Shown: piece by piece, positions 7,439 to 14,844 of the stretch
Layout of the letters: each line of letters begins with the position of its first letter
How positions within the stretch are numbered: the first letter of the stretch is position 1
Program-made: the position numbers and the translations under genes
Source: an uncultured Bacteroidota bacterium
GTDB lineage: Bacteria; Bacteroidota; Bacteroidia; Chitinophagales; Chitinophagaceae
Direction of reading: 5' to 3'
DNA length: 64,000 nt
NCBI GenBank assembly: GCA_946479615.1
Contig: CAMLGR010000004.1
Location: forward strand, 3,813-67,812
Notes under the pieces: model-generated
Told to the model about the DNA's origin: nothing
Databases searched by the model: none
What the model saw: the letters and a program-made list of their open reading frames with translations, nothing else

Positions 7439-8446
7439 ATGATCTATTCCGTCCATGCCATTCAGGAACAGCTTTCAATTACTTCTGATGAAATGAAAAA
7501 ATTGCTCCTGCGTCACAAGGTCAAAGTTGGCAAAAGCGGCAAATTGACAAAAAAAACCTATGATGCGCTAATAAAGAAATTTTTGAAACCGATCAATAAT
7601 GATAATCCCACTTTTTACATTCTGAACGGAAATAAGGTCCCGGTCAGGCAAAGACCATATTATGAGAGTGAGGATGGCCGCATCTCAATTTTTCAGGACG
7701 ATGCTATTAGTTTTTTGGAAAGTCTTCCACCGAAAAGTATCGATCTTATCGTGACCGATCCTGCTTATTCAGGAATGAACCAGAAACTGAAACTTGGGAG
7801 CGGCAAGATCATCGGAAAATATAACGAAGCAGGTAAGGAAGATGCCAAATGGTTTGAAGAGTTTCACGACACTGAAGAAAATTACCGACGATTCCTGGAT
7901 GCTTGTTTTCGTGTGCTGAAAGATAACAGGCATATCTATTTAATGTTCGATTCCTACTCTCTGTTGTCTCTTGCGTCATTAGTCAGAGAAGTTTTCGAAG
8001 TTAAGAATATACTCTGCTGGGATAAGGCCAATATTGGATTAGGCCATTACTTCCGTCGCCGGCACGAGTTTATTTTATTTGCAAGCAAAGGCAAAAGAAA
8101 TCTGAATTCCAAAGACATTCCTGACGTTTGGAAAATCAAACGCGTTACCAGATCGCTATACCCCACTCAAAAACCAGTTGAAGTATTCGAACTCATGCTG
8201 AAAGGCAGTGCTGAAAAAGACTTTGTTGTCTGCGATCCATTTTTGGGCAGCGCTTCGGCGGGAGTTGCTGCAATAAAATCAGGATGTAAATTTTTGGGCT
8301 GCGATATTTCCAATAAAGCACTCACCATTTCTAAAAACAGACTTAGCCAATTTGCAAAAACCAATACCGATCCAGAACAAAAAGCATCGCTTATCGCCGA
8401 TGATGAAGCGATGAAAAAACTGCTTTCGAATGGCAAATCTAAATAA
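7439..8446 (+). CDS. site-specific DNA methyltransferase (amino-methyltransferase, beta class)
   Basis: The 335-residue protein has the catalytic motif IV as TDPAY (Asp107) before the AdoMet-binding motif I, DPFLGSASAG (about 266-275). This order defines the beta class of N6-adenine/N4-cytosine methyltransferases. Motif X-like PTQKPVEVFELML precedes motif I. An N-terminal about 75-residue extension with a helix-turn-helix feel (TSDEMKKLLLRHKV) is extra. It modifies host DNA to protect it from the co-encoded nuclease, whose gene overlaps its 3' end by 17 bases. The start codon at 7439 follows an AT-rich stretch without a clear Shine-Dalgarno. The target sequence cannot be read off. Confidence 0.9.
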   Translation: MIYSVHAIQEQLSITSDEMKKLLLRHKVKVGKSGKLTKKTYDALIKKFLKPINNDNPTFYILNGNKVPVRQRPYYESEDGRISIFQDDAISFLESLPPKSIDLIVTDPAYSGMNQKLKLGSGKIIGKYNEAGKEDAKWFEEFHDTEENYRRFLDACFRVLKDNRHIYLMFDSYSLLSLASLVREVFEVKNILCWDKANIGLGHYFRRRHEFILFASKGKRNLNSKDIPDVWKIKRVTRSLYPTQKPVEVFELMLKGSAEKDFVVCDPFLGSASAGVAAIKSGCKFLGCDISNKALTISKNRLSQFAKTNTDPEQKASLIADDEAMKKLLSNGKSK

Positions 8447-10103
8447 GACCAGGACACTTTTTGCATTCACTTCACCACGTACAATCGGGAAGATCATCCC
8501 GGAAATCGAAATCCTGATAAACTCGCTCAAGGGAAAGGAGTGGAATACGAAGACACAAGAAACTTTCTTTAGAAAACTGTTTTCCTCCAAATTCTATGAA
8601 GGTCATACAATGCCAGACGATATTGCTCTTGCCGCAAGAGACAGGATTACAAGAGCGCCAAAAGCGCTCGGGTTCGTAGACCTCAAACCCAAAGTGGCAT
8701 TAACACCTGTTGGCGAACAGCTCTTAAGTGGTAAGAGAACGCATGAGGTGATTGCAAAACAACTCTTCAAGTTTCAGCTTCCTTCGCCCTATCACAAGAT
8801 TCCTTCGGGCCGCAATTTTAATGTACGTCCGTACCTGGAATTGCTTCGGCTGGTAAATGAACTCGGCATGATTTCAAAGATGGAAATTGCGATATTCTTT
8901 GTTCAATGCACCAGCTATGAAAAATTTGATGAAGTCGTCACGGCCATTAAAAAGTTTCGCTCGGATGTAAGCAAAAACACAAAGAACAGAAAAGCATTTA
9001 TTGATGAAATTTTCACAAAAGAAATCCTGAAAGTCTATACCGATGAAATAAAAACCAAAGCATACAAGACAAGAGAGAGCAAGGAGAAGACGCTTGCCAA
9101 ATTCATAAGAACAAAGAAATCCAATCATGTTGATTATGCCGATGCGTTTATCAGATATTTACGGGCAACCCAGCTTATCTCATTCGACAAAAGGACCTTT
9201 AGAACTATCATCGCTTTTGCAAGAAAGGAAGAGGTGAGCTATCTGCTAAAGAATGTACCAAGAGCTGTCTTCGATTTCAAAACCGAAGGGCAATACAAGC
9301 AATACTTATTCGATCCCGCCTCACTTTTACTATTAACGGACAACCGAAGCTATCTGGAAAAACGCTTGTCAAACCTCAAGGTTCAATTCAGCAAAAAGGA
9401 TACCGTCGAGCAATTAAAAGACCGCATGGAGAATACTGAAGAGGAGATTATAACGCATGCAATAGAGGAAGCGGAAACTTCTCTGAAAAGTTACAAGCAG
9501 TTCGATGACATCGTTTCTGTGTTCGGAAAAATTAAAAACAAAGACATTCCTGATCCATCGCTTTATCTTGAATGGAATATCTGGCGAGCAATGGTCATGA
9601 TGAACTATGCGAAAGATATTAAAGGCAATTTTACGCTCGACCTCGATGGAATGCCTCTGAATACAGCAACAGCAAACAAGCCTGATATTGAAGTTGAATA
9701 TGACGGTTTCAAGGTGATCATTGAAGTCACGATGTCATCTGGGAGTAAACAGTATGAAATGGAAGGCGAGCCTGTCGCAAGACACGTCGGAAAGATACAG
9801 ATGGTTTCGGATGTTCCGGTCTATTGCATCTTCATTGCCCCAAAGATCAATGAAAATACACTAGCTCATTTCTTCAATACGAATAGATTTAAGACCAGGG
9901 CTTATGGAGGCAAGACCAGAATTATTCCAATGCACTTGTCTCAATTCATCGAGTTTATAACGATAGCCAGAGATAAGGGATTTAAGAATTCCAAAACTCT
10001 CAAAACATACCTGGATACTATTATTGACGAAAACGCCAAAGCCGAGGATGAAGCATTTTGGTTTCAGCACATCGCAGAAACCATCCCTTCATGGGTTGTG
10101 TAG
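8430..10103 (+). CDS. AlwI-like type II restriction endonuclease
   Basis: The 557-residue protein resembles the AlwI family: an N-terminal winged-helix-rich recognition part (FTSPRTIGKIIPEIEILI at the start) and a C-terminal PD-(D/E)XK-like nuclease domain with Asp419 (KPDIEVEY) and Glu432 in IIEVTMSSG, followed by the family's EGEPVARHVG. Enzymes of this type cut outside an asymmetric site. The nuclease motif has E-V-T in place of E-x-K, as seen in this group. It is translationally coupled to the methyltransferase by the 17-base overlap. A related nicking or heterodimeric type IIS enzyme is the main alternative. Confidence 0.85.
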   Translation: MANLNKTRTLFAFTSPRTIGKIIPEIEILINSLKGKEWNTKTQETFFRKLFSSKFYEGHTMPDDIALAARDRITRAPKALGFVDLKPKVALTPVGEQLLSGKRTHEVIAKQLFKFQLPSPYHKIPSGRNFNVRPYLELLRLVNELGMISKMEIAIFFVQCTSYEKFDEVVTAIKKFRSDVSKNTKNRKAFIDEIFTKEILKVYTDEIKTKAYKTRESKEKTLAKFIRTKKSNHVDYADAFIRYLRATQLISFDKRTFRTIIAFARKEEVSYLLKNVPRAVFDFKTEGQYKQYLFDPASLLLLTDNRSYLEKRLSNLKVQFSKKDTVEQLKDRMENTEEEIITHAIEEAETSLKSYKQFDDIVSVFGKIKNKDIPDPSLYLEWNIWRAMVMMNYAKDIKGNFTLDLDGMPLNTATANKPDIEVEYDGFKVIIEVTMSSGSKQYEMEGEPVARHVGKIQMVSDVPVYCIFIAPKINENTLAHFFNTNRFKTRAYGGKTRIIPMHLSQFIEFITIARDKGFKNSKTLKTYLDTIIDENAKAEDEAFWFQHIAETIPSWVV

Positions 10104-10228
10104 CTTTTTGCACTGAACAAGACATGAGATCAATATAAAACGATGTTTTGAATATCCTGTCCGGGAAAAATTATTGATTATTGCACGGGTAAGCGGGCCT
10201 GAAAGAAATTATAATGGTTAAGTTTTTA

Positions 10229-11146
10229 TCAGGCGCTGAATGCCGCATTTGCCTTGTAAATATAGGCAAGCTCTTTCCCCGGCAGTTTTCCTTCTTCCTG
10301 CATCAGGTTGACCTCGCTTAGTCTTACTTTGACAAGATTTTTCAAGGGAGCTAATAAGCCCGATGATTGTACCAGCAACAGCAAACTTTCCATTGCGGTA
10401 AAGATGATCTCGATACCCGTGTAGGCATATTTGACCTTATGCAACTCGAAATGTTTGATATAATCGTTATACAAATATTCATACCGTTCCCTGATATCAC
10501 CGATACTATCCGGCGAAGCTGCTACCCGGTTGATCCAATCCATCAACGCCAAATATTTATTTCGTGAATCGGCATCCTGCCGGAACTCATGTATTTTCTC
10601 CCAAGGCACAGAACTATCCGGTGTGGGTATATCATTCAAAATAAAATGTACCACTTCCGTTTTCTTACCCATTTCTTCAAAAGAACGTTCCGATTTCAGG
10701 ATGGGATAAAATTCATTTTTACTGGTCTTTGCCAGTTCCATTGCATCGATACGTGCAAAGACATCGTTGAATTTATACAGGGTTTGCAGGCGGTCCTCTC
10801 CTTCTTCTTTGCCATAGTCGGCCGGGATATCAGCAGGCCATTCTTTTTCGATGCGTTTGGAAAGATCAGGAGCGATCACCGGGTCATTGAGCCATACTTT
10901 CTCCTGCTGCTTACTGGTGAAATTCTCATAGCTGACCACCATGCCTTTGTCCTGCAGGTAGTCATACATCTCTGCTTCTTTTTTGGCCTGGCTGATCCGG
11001 TCCAGCGCAGCGGGATAATCATTGATAAGTTTACCCGGAATGCTTTTGGCATTGATATACACCTTATCAAACAATACGCAAAGTCCTTTCAATTCAGGCG
11101 TGTAATCGTAGATCTTTACCGGGAAATAAACAGCGTTTTTGGCCAT
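10229..11146 (-). CDS. hypothetical cytoplasmic protein
   Basis: This is a 305-residue soluble protein of unknown family starting MAKNAVYFPVKIYDYTPELKG. The longer open frame (to 11281) adds residues encoded by the repeat-like DNA upstream and is unlikely to be translated. It is mostly helical and charged, with no signal peptide or membrane segment. Conserved-looking stretches are LPGKELAYIYKANAAFSA at the C-terminus and SERSFEEMGKKTEVVHFIL in the middle. Neighbours are the restriction genes (convergent, 125-base gap) and clpS (divergent). That gap holds no tRNA fragment, so the right border of the island is not visible here. Confidence 0.7.
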   Translation of the reverse strand: MAKNAVYFPVKIYDYTPELKGLCVLFDKVYINAKSIPGKLINDYPAALDRISQAKKEAEMYDYLQDKGMVVSYENFTSKQQEKVWLNDPVIAPDLSKRIEKEWPADIPADYGKEEGEDRLQTLYKFNDVFARIDAMELAKTSKNEFYPILKSERSFEEMGKKTEVVHFILNDIPTPDSSVPWEKIHEFRQDADSRNKYLALMDWINRVAASPDSIGDIRERYEYLYNDYIKHFELHKVKYAYTGIEIIFTAMESLLLLVQSSGLLAPLKNLVKVRLSEVNLMQEEGKLPGKELAYIYKANAAFSA

Positions 11147-11224
11147 AAGAAGAGGTTGGCGCAAAGAAAGAGAAAGAAGCGGGATTTTGGAATTTTTTGA
11201 TTTAAAATTCAGGATCCGGAGGCA

Positions 11225-11440
11225 CCAGTGTCCCAGCGGGGTCCGCAAAGCGGAGTTCGCTGAATCGGTCTTTCCAATCAACTCTTTCTGGTATGGAGTA
11301 TTGCAGAAGATACTACCTCAGCGAGGTCCGCTTCGCGAGACCCCGCTGAGACACCCGCTTCGTGAAACCTCGCTGGAACATCCGCCTCACTGGGACACTC
11401 GCTGGGCACCCGCTACACGAAACCACCTGGGCTAACCACC
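11225..11440. repeat. REP-like palindromic repeat cluster
   Basis: Units of the form CAGCGRGGTC-CGC-n-GCG-GACCCCGCTG recur. The clearest is at about 11320-11352, where CAGCGAGGTC and GACCCCGCTG can pair around CGCTTCGCGA. Others lie at about 11230-11263, 11350-11380 and 11380-11435 with increasing divergence. They lie between divergent genes (10229-11146 and clpS). Confidence 0.55.
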
Positions 11441-11568
11441 CTATCCTCATTAGACCCCCACTATGACCCTAAATAACCCGTTTAACACCTAACACTTAAA
11501 TCTAATACCTCCCTCCCTTCCTCAAAAACTAAATCTCCCCACCGCTTAGCGCTCTCCGAAATCTTTTT

Positions 11569-11576
11569 TATTTTTG
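11569..11576 (+). promoter_or_regulatory. clpS -7 element
   Basis: TATTTTTG fits the Bacteroidota TAnnTTTG -7 consensus and is followed by just four bases before the ATG. No good -33 TTTG is visible. Transcription would start at or next to the ATG. Confidence 0.55.
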
Positions 11577-11580
11577 TGGT

Positions 11581-11883
11581 ATGGAGCCAATTCGAACTAA
11601 TACGGGTGTTGACTACCAGCAGGAAACAGATGTACTTACCGACCTGGAAGACCCCTGCTCGCTGGTTGTCTGGAACGACGAGGTAAATACCTTTGAATGG
11701 GTGATCGAAACACTGATCCATGTATGCGGCCATTCACAGGAGCAGGCCGAACAATGCTCCTACATCATTCACTTCCAGGGTAAATATGCCGTTAAAGAAG
11801 GTTCCTACGACGACCTCAAACCCTTATGCGATGCCATTACTGAAAGAGGCATTGGCGCTACCATCGAAGTGATCGCCTCCTGA
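11581..11883 (+). CDS. clpS: ATP-dependent Clp protease adaptor ClpS
   Basis: The 100-residue protein has the ClpS core: LVVWNDEVNTFEWVIETLI, then CGHSQEQAEQCSYIIHFQGK and the C-terminal ATIEVIAS. ClpS binds N-degron residues (Phe, Leu, Trp, Tyr) in a pocket and hands the substrate to ClpA/ClpC-ClpP. The Asn-Asp-Glu turn (NDEVNTF) supplies the alpha-amino-binding residues of the family. The N-terminal about 25 residues are the flexible extension. aat lies 190 bases downstream on the same strand, joining an N-degron-making enzyme and its reader. Confidence 0.95.
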   Translation: MEPIRTNTGVDYQQETDVLTDLEDPCSLVVWNDEVNTFEWVIETLIHVCGHSQEQAEQCSYIIHFQGKYAVKEGSYDDLKPLCDAITERGIGATIEVIAS

Positions 11884-12073
11884 TTTTCATACAATCTCTC
11901 TGTGGTCCTCCTCTTCTCTGCGGTTCTCAGTGGCCTATTCTTTCTCATCACCCTTTAAATTGATAAGACATTTATCCAGAAATATTCAGTTGAAAAAGAC
12001 ATAGAGCCCACCCCCCTCCTTTCCATCCACTAAATAAATTACCTTGTCCCGCGATTACATCATTTAACCTCGG

Positions 12074-12718
12074 ATGCCCCTTTTTGTACTCAATAATGAT
12101 ATTTCTTTTCCCCCGCCTTCACTTGCAGAGCCGGATGGTTTACTCGCGATGGGTGGCGACCTTTCAGCACCTCGTTTATCAGCCGCTTACCGGCAAGGCA
12201 TTTTTCCCTGGTATGAAGGCGAACATATTTTGTGGTGGTGCCCCGATCCGCGGTTTGTATTATTTCCCAAAGAATTAAAGATCAGCAAAAGCATCAAACC
12301 CTTGCTGCGTAAAAATGAATTTGAATTCACGATCAATAAAGCCTTCCCGGAAGTCATACGTCATTGTAAGAAAATAATACGTCCCGGACAGGACGGCACC
12401 TGGATCACCAACGAGGTTGAAAAAGCTTATATAAAAATGCATGAGCTTGGCTATGCTTTCAGTGCTGAAGTGTGGAAAAACGGCACACTCGCCGGCGGAT
12501 TGTATGGCATCAAACTCGGAAAAGTATTTTTTGGAGAAAGTATGTTCAGCAATATCAGCAATGCTTCGCGCTATGCGTTCACCAAATATGTACAACAACT
12601 ACAGGAAGAAGGGATCGAACTTATCGATTGCCAGGTCTATACCGAATACCTCGAAAGTATGGGAGCGAAGATGATCACGCGCAGGGATTTTCTTCAGTTG
12701 TTAGAAACACTGGTTTAG
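12074..12718 (+). CDS. aat: leucyl/phenylalanyl-tRNA--protein transferase
   Basis: The 214-residue protein carries the Aat signature: FPPPSLAEPDGLLAMGGDLS, AYRQGIFPWYEGEHILWWCPDPRFVLFP, then GLYGIKLGKVFFGESMFS and LIDCQVYTEYLESMGAKMI. It transfers Leu or Phe from tRNA to N-terminal Lys or Arg, making N-degrons for ClpS. Length is normal for the family. It is downstream of clpS on the same strand, but a 190-base gap with a repeat arm separates them, so they may have their own promoters. Confidence 0.96.
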   Translation: MPLFVLNNDISFPPPSLAEPDGLLAMGGDLSAPRLSAAYRQGIFPWYEGEHILWWCPDPRFVLFPKELKISKSIKPLLRKNEFEFTINKAFPEVIRHCKKIIRPGQDGTWITNEVEKAYIKMHELGYAFSAEVWKNGTLAGGLYGIKLGKVFFGESMFSNISNASRYAFTKYVQQLQEEGIELIDCQVYTEYLESMGAKMITRRDFLQLLETLV

Positions 12719-12802
12719 TTTTAGTGTCAGGTGTTAAATTTTAGATTTTAAGTGAGCCGATCAGGAAATCATAGAACACAAAGGAATGCAGGTGTTTCAG
12801 CA

Positions 12803-12946
12803 AGACGAATAGCACACGGATAAAAGTGGATGGACGGATAATAAGTGGATTTATAGTTTTTACTTATAAAGATTATTTGCTTGCAGGAATTTCATGAAAT
12901 CCATGATACATCCGTCCATCCACTTTTATCCGTGTTCTATTCGTCT
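12803..12946. repeat. long inverted repeat, family A copy 1
   Basis: The 36-base arms 12803-12838 and 12911-12946 are complementary at 35 of 36 positions around a 72-base loop. The arm core is CACGGATAAAAGTGGATGGA. The loop contains ATTTCATGAAAT, which is also in copy 2. It lies between the convergent genes aat and the esterase, and is nested inside weaker family C arms (about 12722-12752 and 12961-12996). A role as a bidirectional terminator is possible. Confidence 0.8.
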
Positions 12947-13009
12947 ATTTTTAGAACATTTCACACCTAAAACCTAACATCTAAAACTTAACACCTCCTC
13001 CTCCGCCCC

Positions 13010-13741
13010 TCAAAACCGTGTCGCCAAATATTCCGGCAGCATCTTTCGCCACGTAGGCCAGTCATGTGTCCATTCATGCCCCCAGATATCGAGTTCATAG
13101 TTAATGCCTTTGTCGTATAATATTTTAGCAAACCTGCCTGCACTGCCCGGGTCTTCATGCGCTCCACTACCCGACAAAATATGTATATGATGACTGCGGC
13201 GGATCTGTTCCAGTATGCCATGATCGCTCAGGTTGGGCATAAAATGCATAGGACTGTTGAAATAGACATGATCATCAAAATGTCCTTTGGTATATTCTGT
13301 CAGGTCATACACTCCACTCATGGCGATCACTCCATTGATCAGGTCGGGCCGTTTTAAAAATAAGTTCATGCTATGCAAAGCCCCGAAAGAAGCGCCACAG
13401 GTAATGATCGGCGTTTCCTGGCTGGTATTGTTGCGGATAAAAGGAACCACTTCATGAAATACATAATCATTCCATTGCTGGTGACGGATCGATTTATGCC
13501 AGGGATCCATATGATTATTCATCCAGCTTTCATTATTGATACTGTCAATGGAAAATATCTTCACTTTAGATGCATCCATAAAGGGAGCCAGTGTATCCAA
13601 TAACTGGAAACGTTCATATTCGAGGTAATCTGCTGCGGCAGTTGGCACGAGCAACAGGGCAAACCCATAATCGCCATATGCAGCAATAGGCATTTCTTTA
13701 TTAAGCGAAGGACTGTACCAGGAAGTGAGTTCTCTTTTCAT
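13010..13741 (-). CDS. alpha/beta-hydrolase esterase
   Basis: The 243-residue protein is an alpha/beta-hydrolase of the putative esterase group. The nucleophile Ser is in CGASFGALHS, an acid follows in the SGVYD/SGAHEDPGS region, and the likely catalytic His is in the C-terminal GHEWTHDWPTW. The start MKRELTSWYSPSLNKEM at 13741 is preferred because a TATATTCG -7-like element stands four bases before it. The longer frame upstream reads through inverted-repeat DNA. There is no signal peptide, so it is cytoplasmic. The substrate is unknown. Proteins of this COG are typically annotated as esterases of small esters. Confidence 0.85.
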   Translation of the reverse strand: MKRELTSWYSPSLNKEMPIAAYGDYGFALLLVPTAAADYLEYERFQLLDTLAPFMDASKVKIFSIDSINNESWMNNHMDPWHKSIRHQQWNDYVFHEVVPFIRNNTSQETPIITCGASFGALHSMNLFLKRPDLINGVIAMSGVYDLTEYTKGHFDDHVYFNSPMHFMPNLSDHGILEQIRRSHHIHILSGSGAHEDPGSAGRFAKILYDKGINYELDIWGHEWTHDWPTWRKMLPEYLATRF

Positions 13742-14180
13742 GTTACGAATATAACAGAGAGGGAGAGATTTTGGAATTTTGGAATTGGGAAATTTGCTCA
13801 CAATAGAATGCTTACTACCATACAGGTACATATTGTCATTTGTAAACAATGTACAGCCTGGATCAATTTCCCAATTCCAAAATCCCTTCCCCCTGAATCC
13901 ACTCCCTCTCTTTCCCTCGTATCTGCTGCCGGCGGCCAGGTTTTTTAAAAATTAATCGCAAAAAAGCTTGGGAAATCAACCAAGTAGTATTACTTTAGAT
14001 TTCAGTATTTTTACCATCAATTGCAAATCGGCGGGATTGTTCACCTCAACCTGAAAGATTAGTAGAAAATACAAACCGGAACTGTACCAATTTGTTGCCT
14101 ACAGTTTCAATCTGTTCAACTTACCTGATCGCCAGGTTGTTCTATGAGAAAACCAGTTTCGTATTTCTAAAAAACTGTTA
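13742..14180. other. intergenic region, esterase / response regulator
   Basis: It contains the esterase -7 element TATATTCG (13746-13753, minus strand) and a perfect 19-base inverted repeat (13776-13794 with 13865-13883, arm ATTTTGGAATTGGGAAATT). I see nothing recognisable in the remaining 13884-14180. Confidence 0.55.
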
Positions 14181-14609
14181 ATGGTTACGAACCCCATCCG
14201 TATCATCATTGTAGATGATCACAAACTAGCCCGCGAATCCCTGAGCCTGCTGCTTGGAAGCGACGAACGATTTTCCATTGTCCGCGAATGCGATAATGGC
14301 CATGATGCTATTCAGCAGGGCCGCCAGCTATGTCCCGATATCATGCTTGTCGATATCAATATGGATCCCGTGAACGGGTTTGAAGTCGCGAAGAATGTAC
14401 TCGAAACCCACCCCGCTATAAAAATTATCGGCATCTCGGTCAATAATACCGCACTTTATGCCAATCGTATGCTCTCTCTTGGCGCCCGCGGATTTGTTAC
14501 CAAAGGATCCTCACTCGATGAAGTTACTACGGCTATCATCGAAGTACATAATGGTCACAAATATATTTCTACCGACCTGAGAGGATTGTTCGCCGATGGA
14601 CCCCTGTAA
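14181..14609 (+). CDS. receiver-only response regulator
   Basis: The 142-residue protein is a complete CheY-like receiver domain: acidic pocket in IIIVDDHKLARE, phosphoacceptor Asp in MLVDINMDPVNG, Thr/Ser switch in IIGISVNN and the Lys in GFVTKGSS. The sequence is of the NarL/LuxR subtype, but it stops after about 20 residues beyond the receiver with no DNA-binding helix-turn-helix. It would act by protein contact or as a phosphate sink. No histidine kinase is nearby, so it is an orphan. A nonsense truncation of a longer gene is an alternative. The downstream 235 bases hold only a repeat. Confidence 0.85.
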   Translation: MVTNPIRIIIVDDHKLARESLSLLLGSDERFSIVRECDNGHDAIQQGRQLCPDIMLVDINMDPVNGFEVAKNVLETHPAIKIIGISVNNTALYANRMLSLGARGFVTKGSSLDEVTTAIIEVHNGHKYISTDLRGLFADGPL

Positions 14610-14653
14610 AAGCTGAAAGGTTGCTAATGACATATCCGGGAAGCTAATGAAAT

Positions 14654-14760
14654 AGCACACGGATAGAAGTGGATTTATATTTTTCCTTATAAAGGTTATT
14701 CGTTTACGGGAATTTCATGAAATCCATGATACATCGTCCATCCACTTCTATCCGTGTGCG
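14654..14760. repeat. long inverted repeat, family A copy 2
   Basis: The arms GCACACGGATAGAAGTGGA (14655-14673) and its exact complement (14741-14759) flank a loop. The loop shares the segment around ATTTCATGAAAT with copy 1. It separates the response regulator from valS on the same strand. Confidence 0.8.
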
Positions 14761-14817
14761 ATCCTTCATTCCAGTAATATCTATCAATTCCTCCTTCATC
14801 ATCTCCCTAAAAGACGG

Positions 14818-14825
14818 TAAATTTG
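14818..14825 (+). promoter_or_regulatory. valS -7 element
   Basis: TAAATTTG matches TAnnTTTG and ends 19 bases before the valS ATG. No clear -33 box is visible. Confidence 0.45.
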
Positions 14826-14844
14826 CCGCCTTAGCAGGCACAGT

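Larger units (their letters stand above)
11147..11580. other. intergenic region with palindromic repeats
   Basis: The stretch of 434 bases holds no gene. It contains clustered GC-rich palindromic units (11225-11440) and a single arm of the family C repeat (about 11485-11515). The clpS -7 element lies at its end. Confidence 0.6.

Noticed and set aside
10104..10228. Fourth tRNA-Val fragment closing the restriction island
   Set aside because: The 125 bases after the endonuclease gene show no TTCGAAC-type T-arm or acceptor sequence.
10589..11200. 203-residue frame opposite the 10229-11146 gene
   Set aside because: Antisense to a better frame and rich in Phe/Ile/His as shadow frames are. No start signals.
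12803..12946. Insertion sequence or MITE with terminal repeats
   Set aside because: No transposase, and no target-site duplication is apparent around the arms. Structure and position at gene ends fit a hairpin element better.
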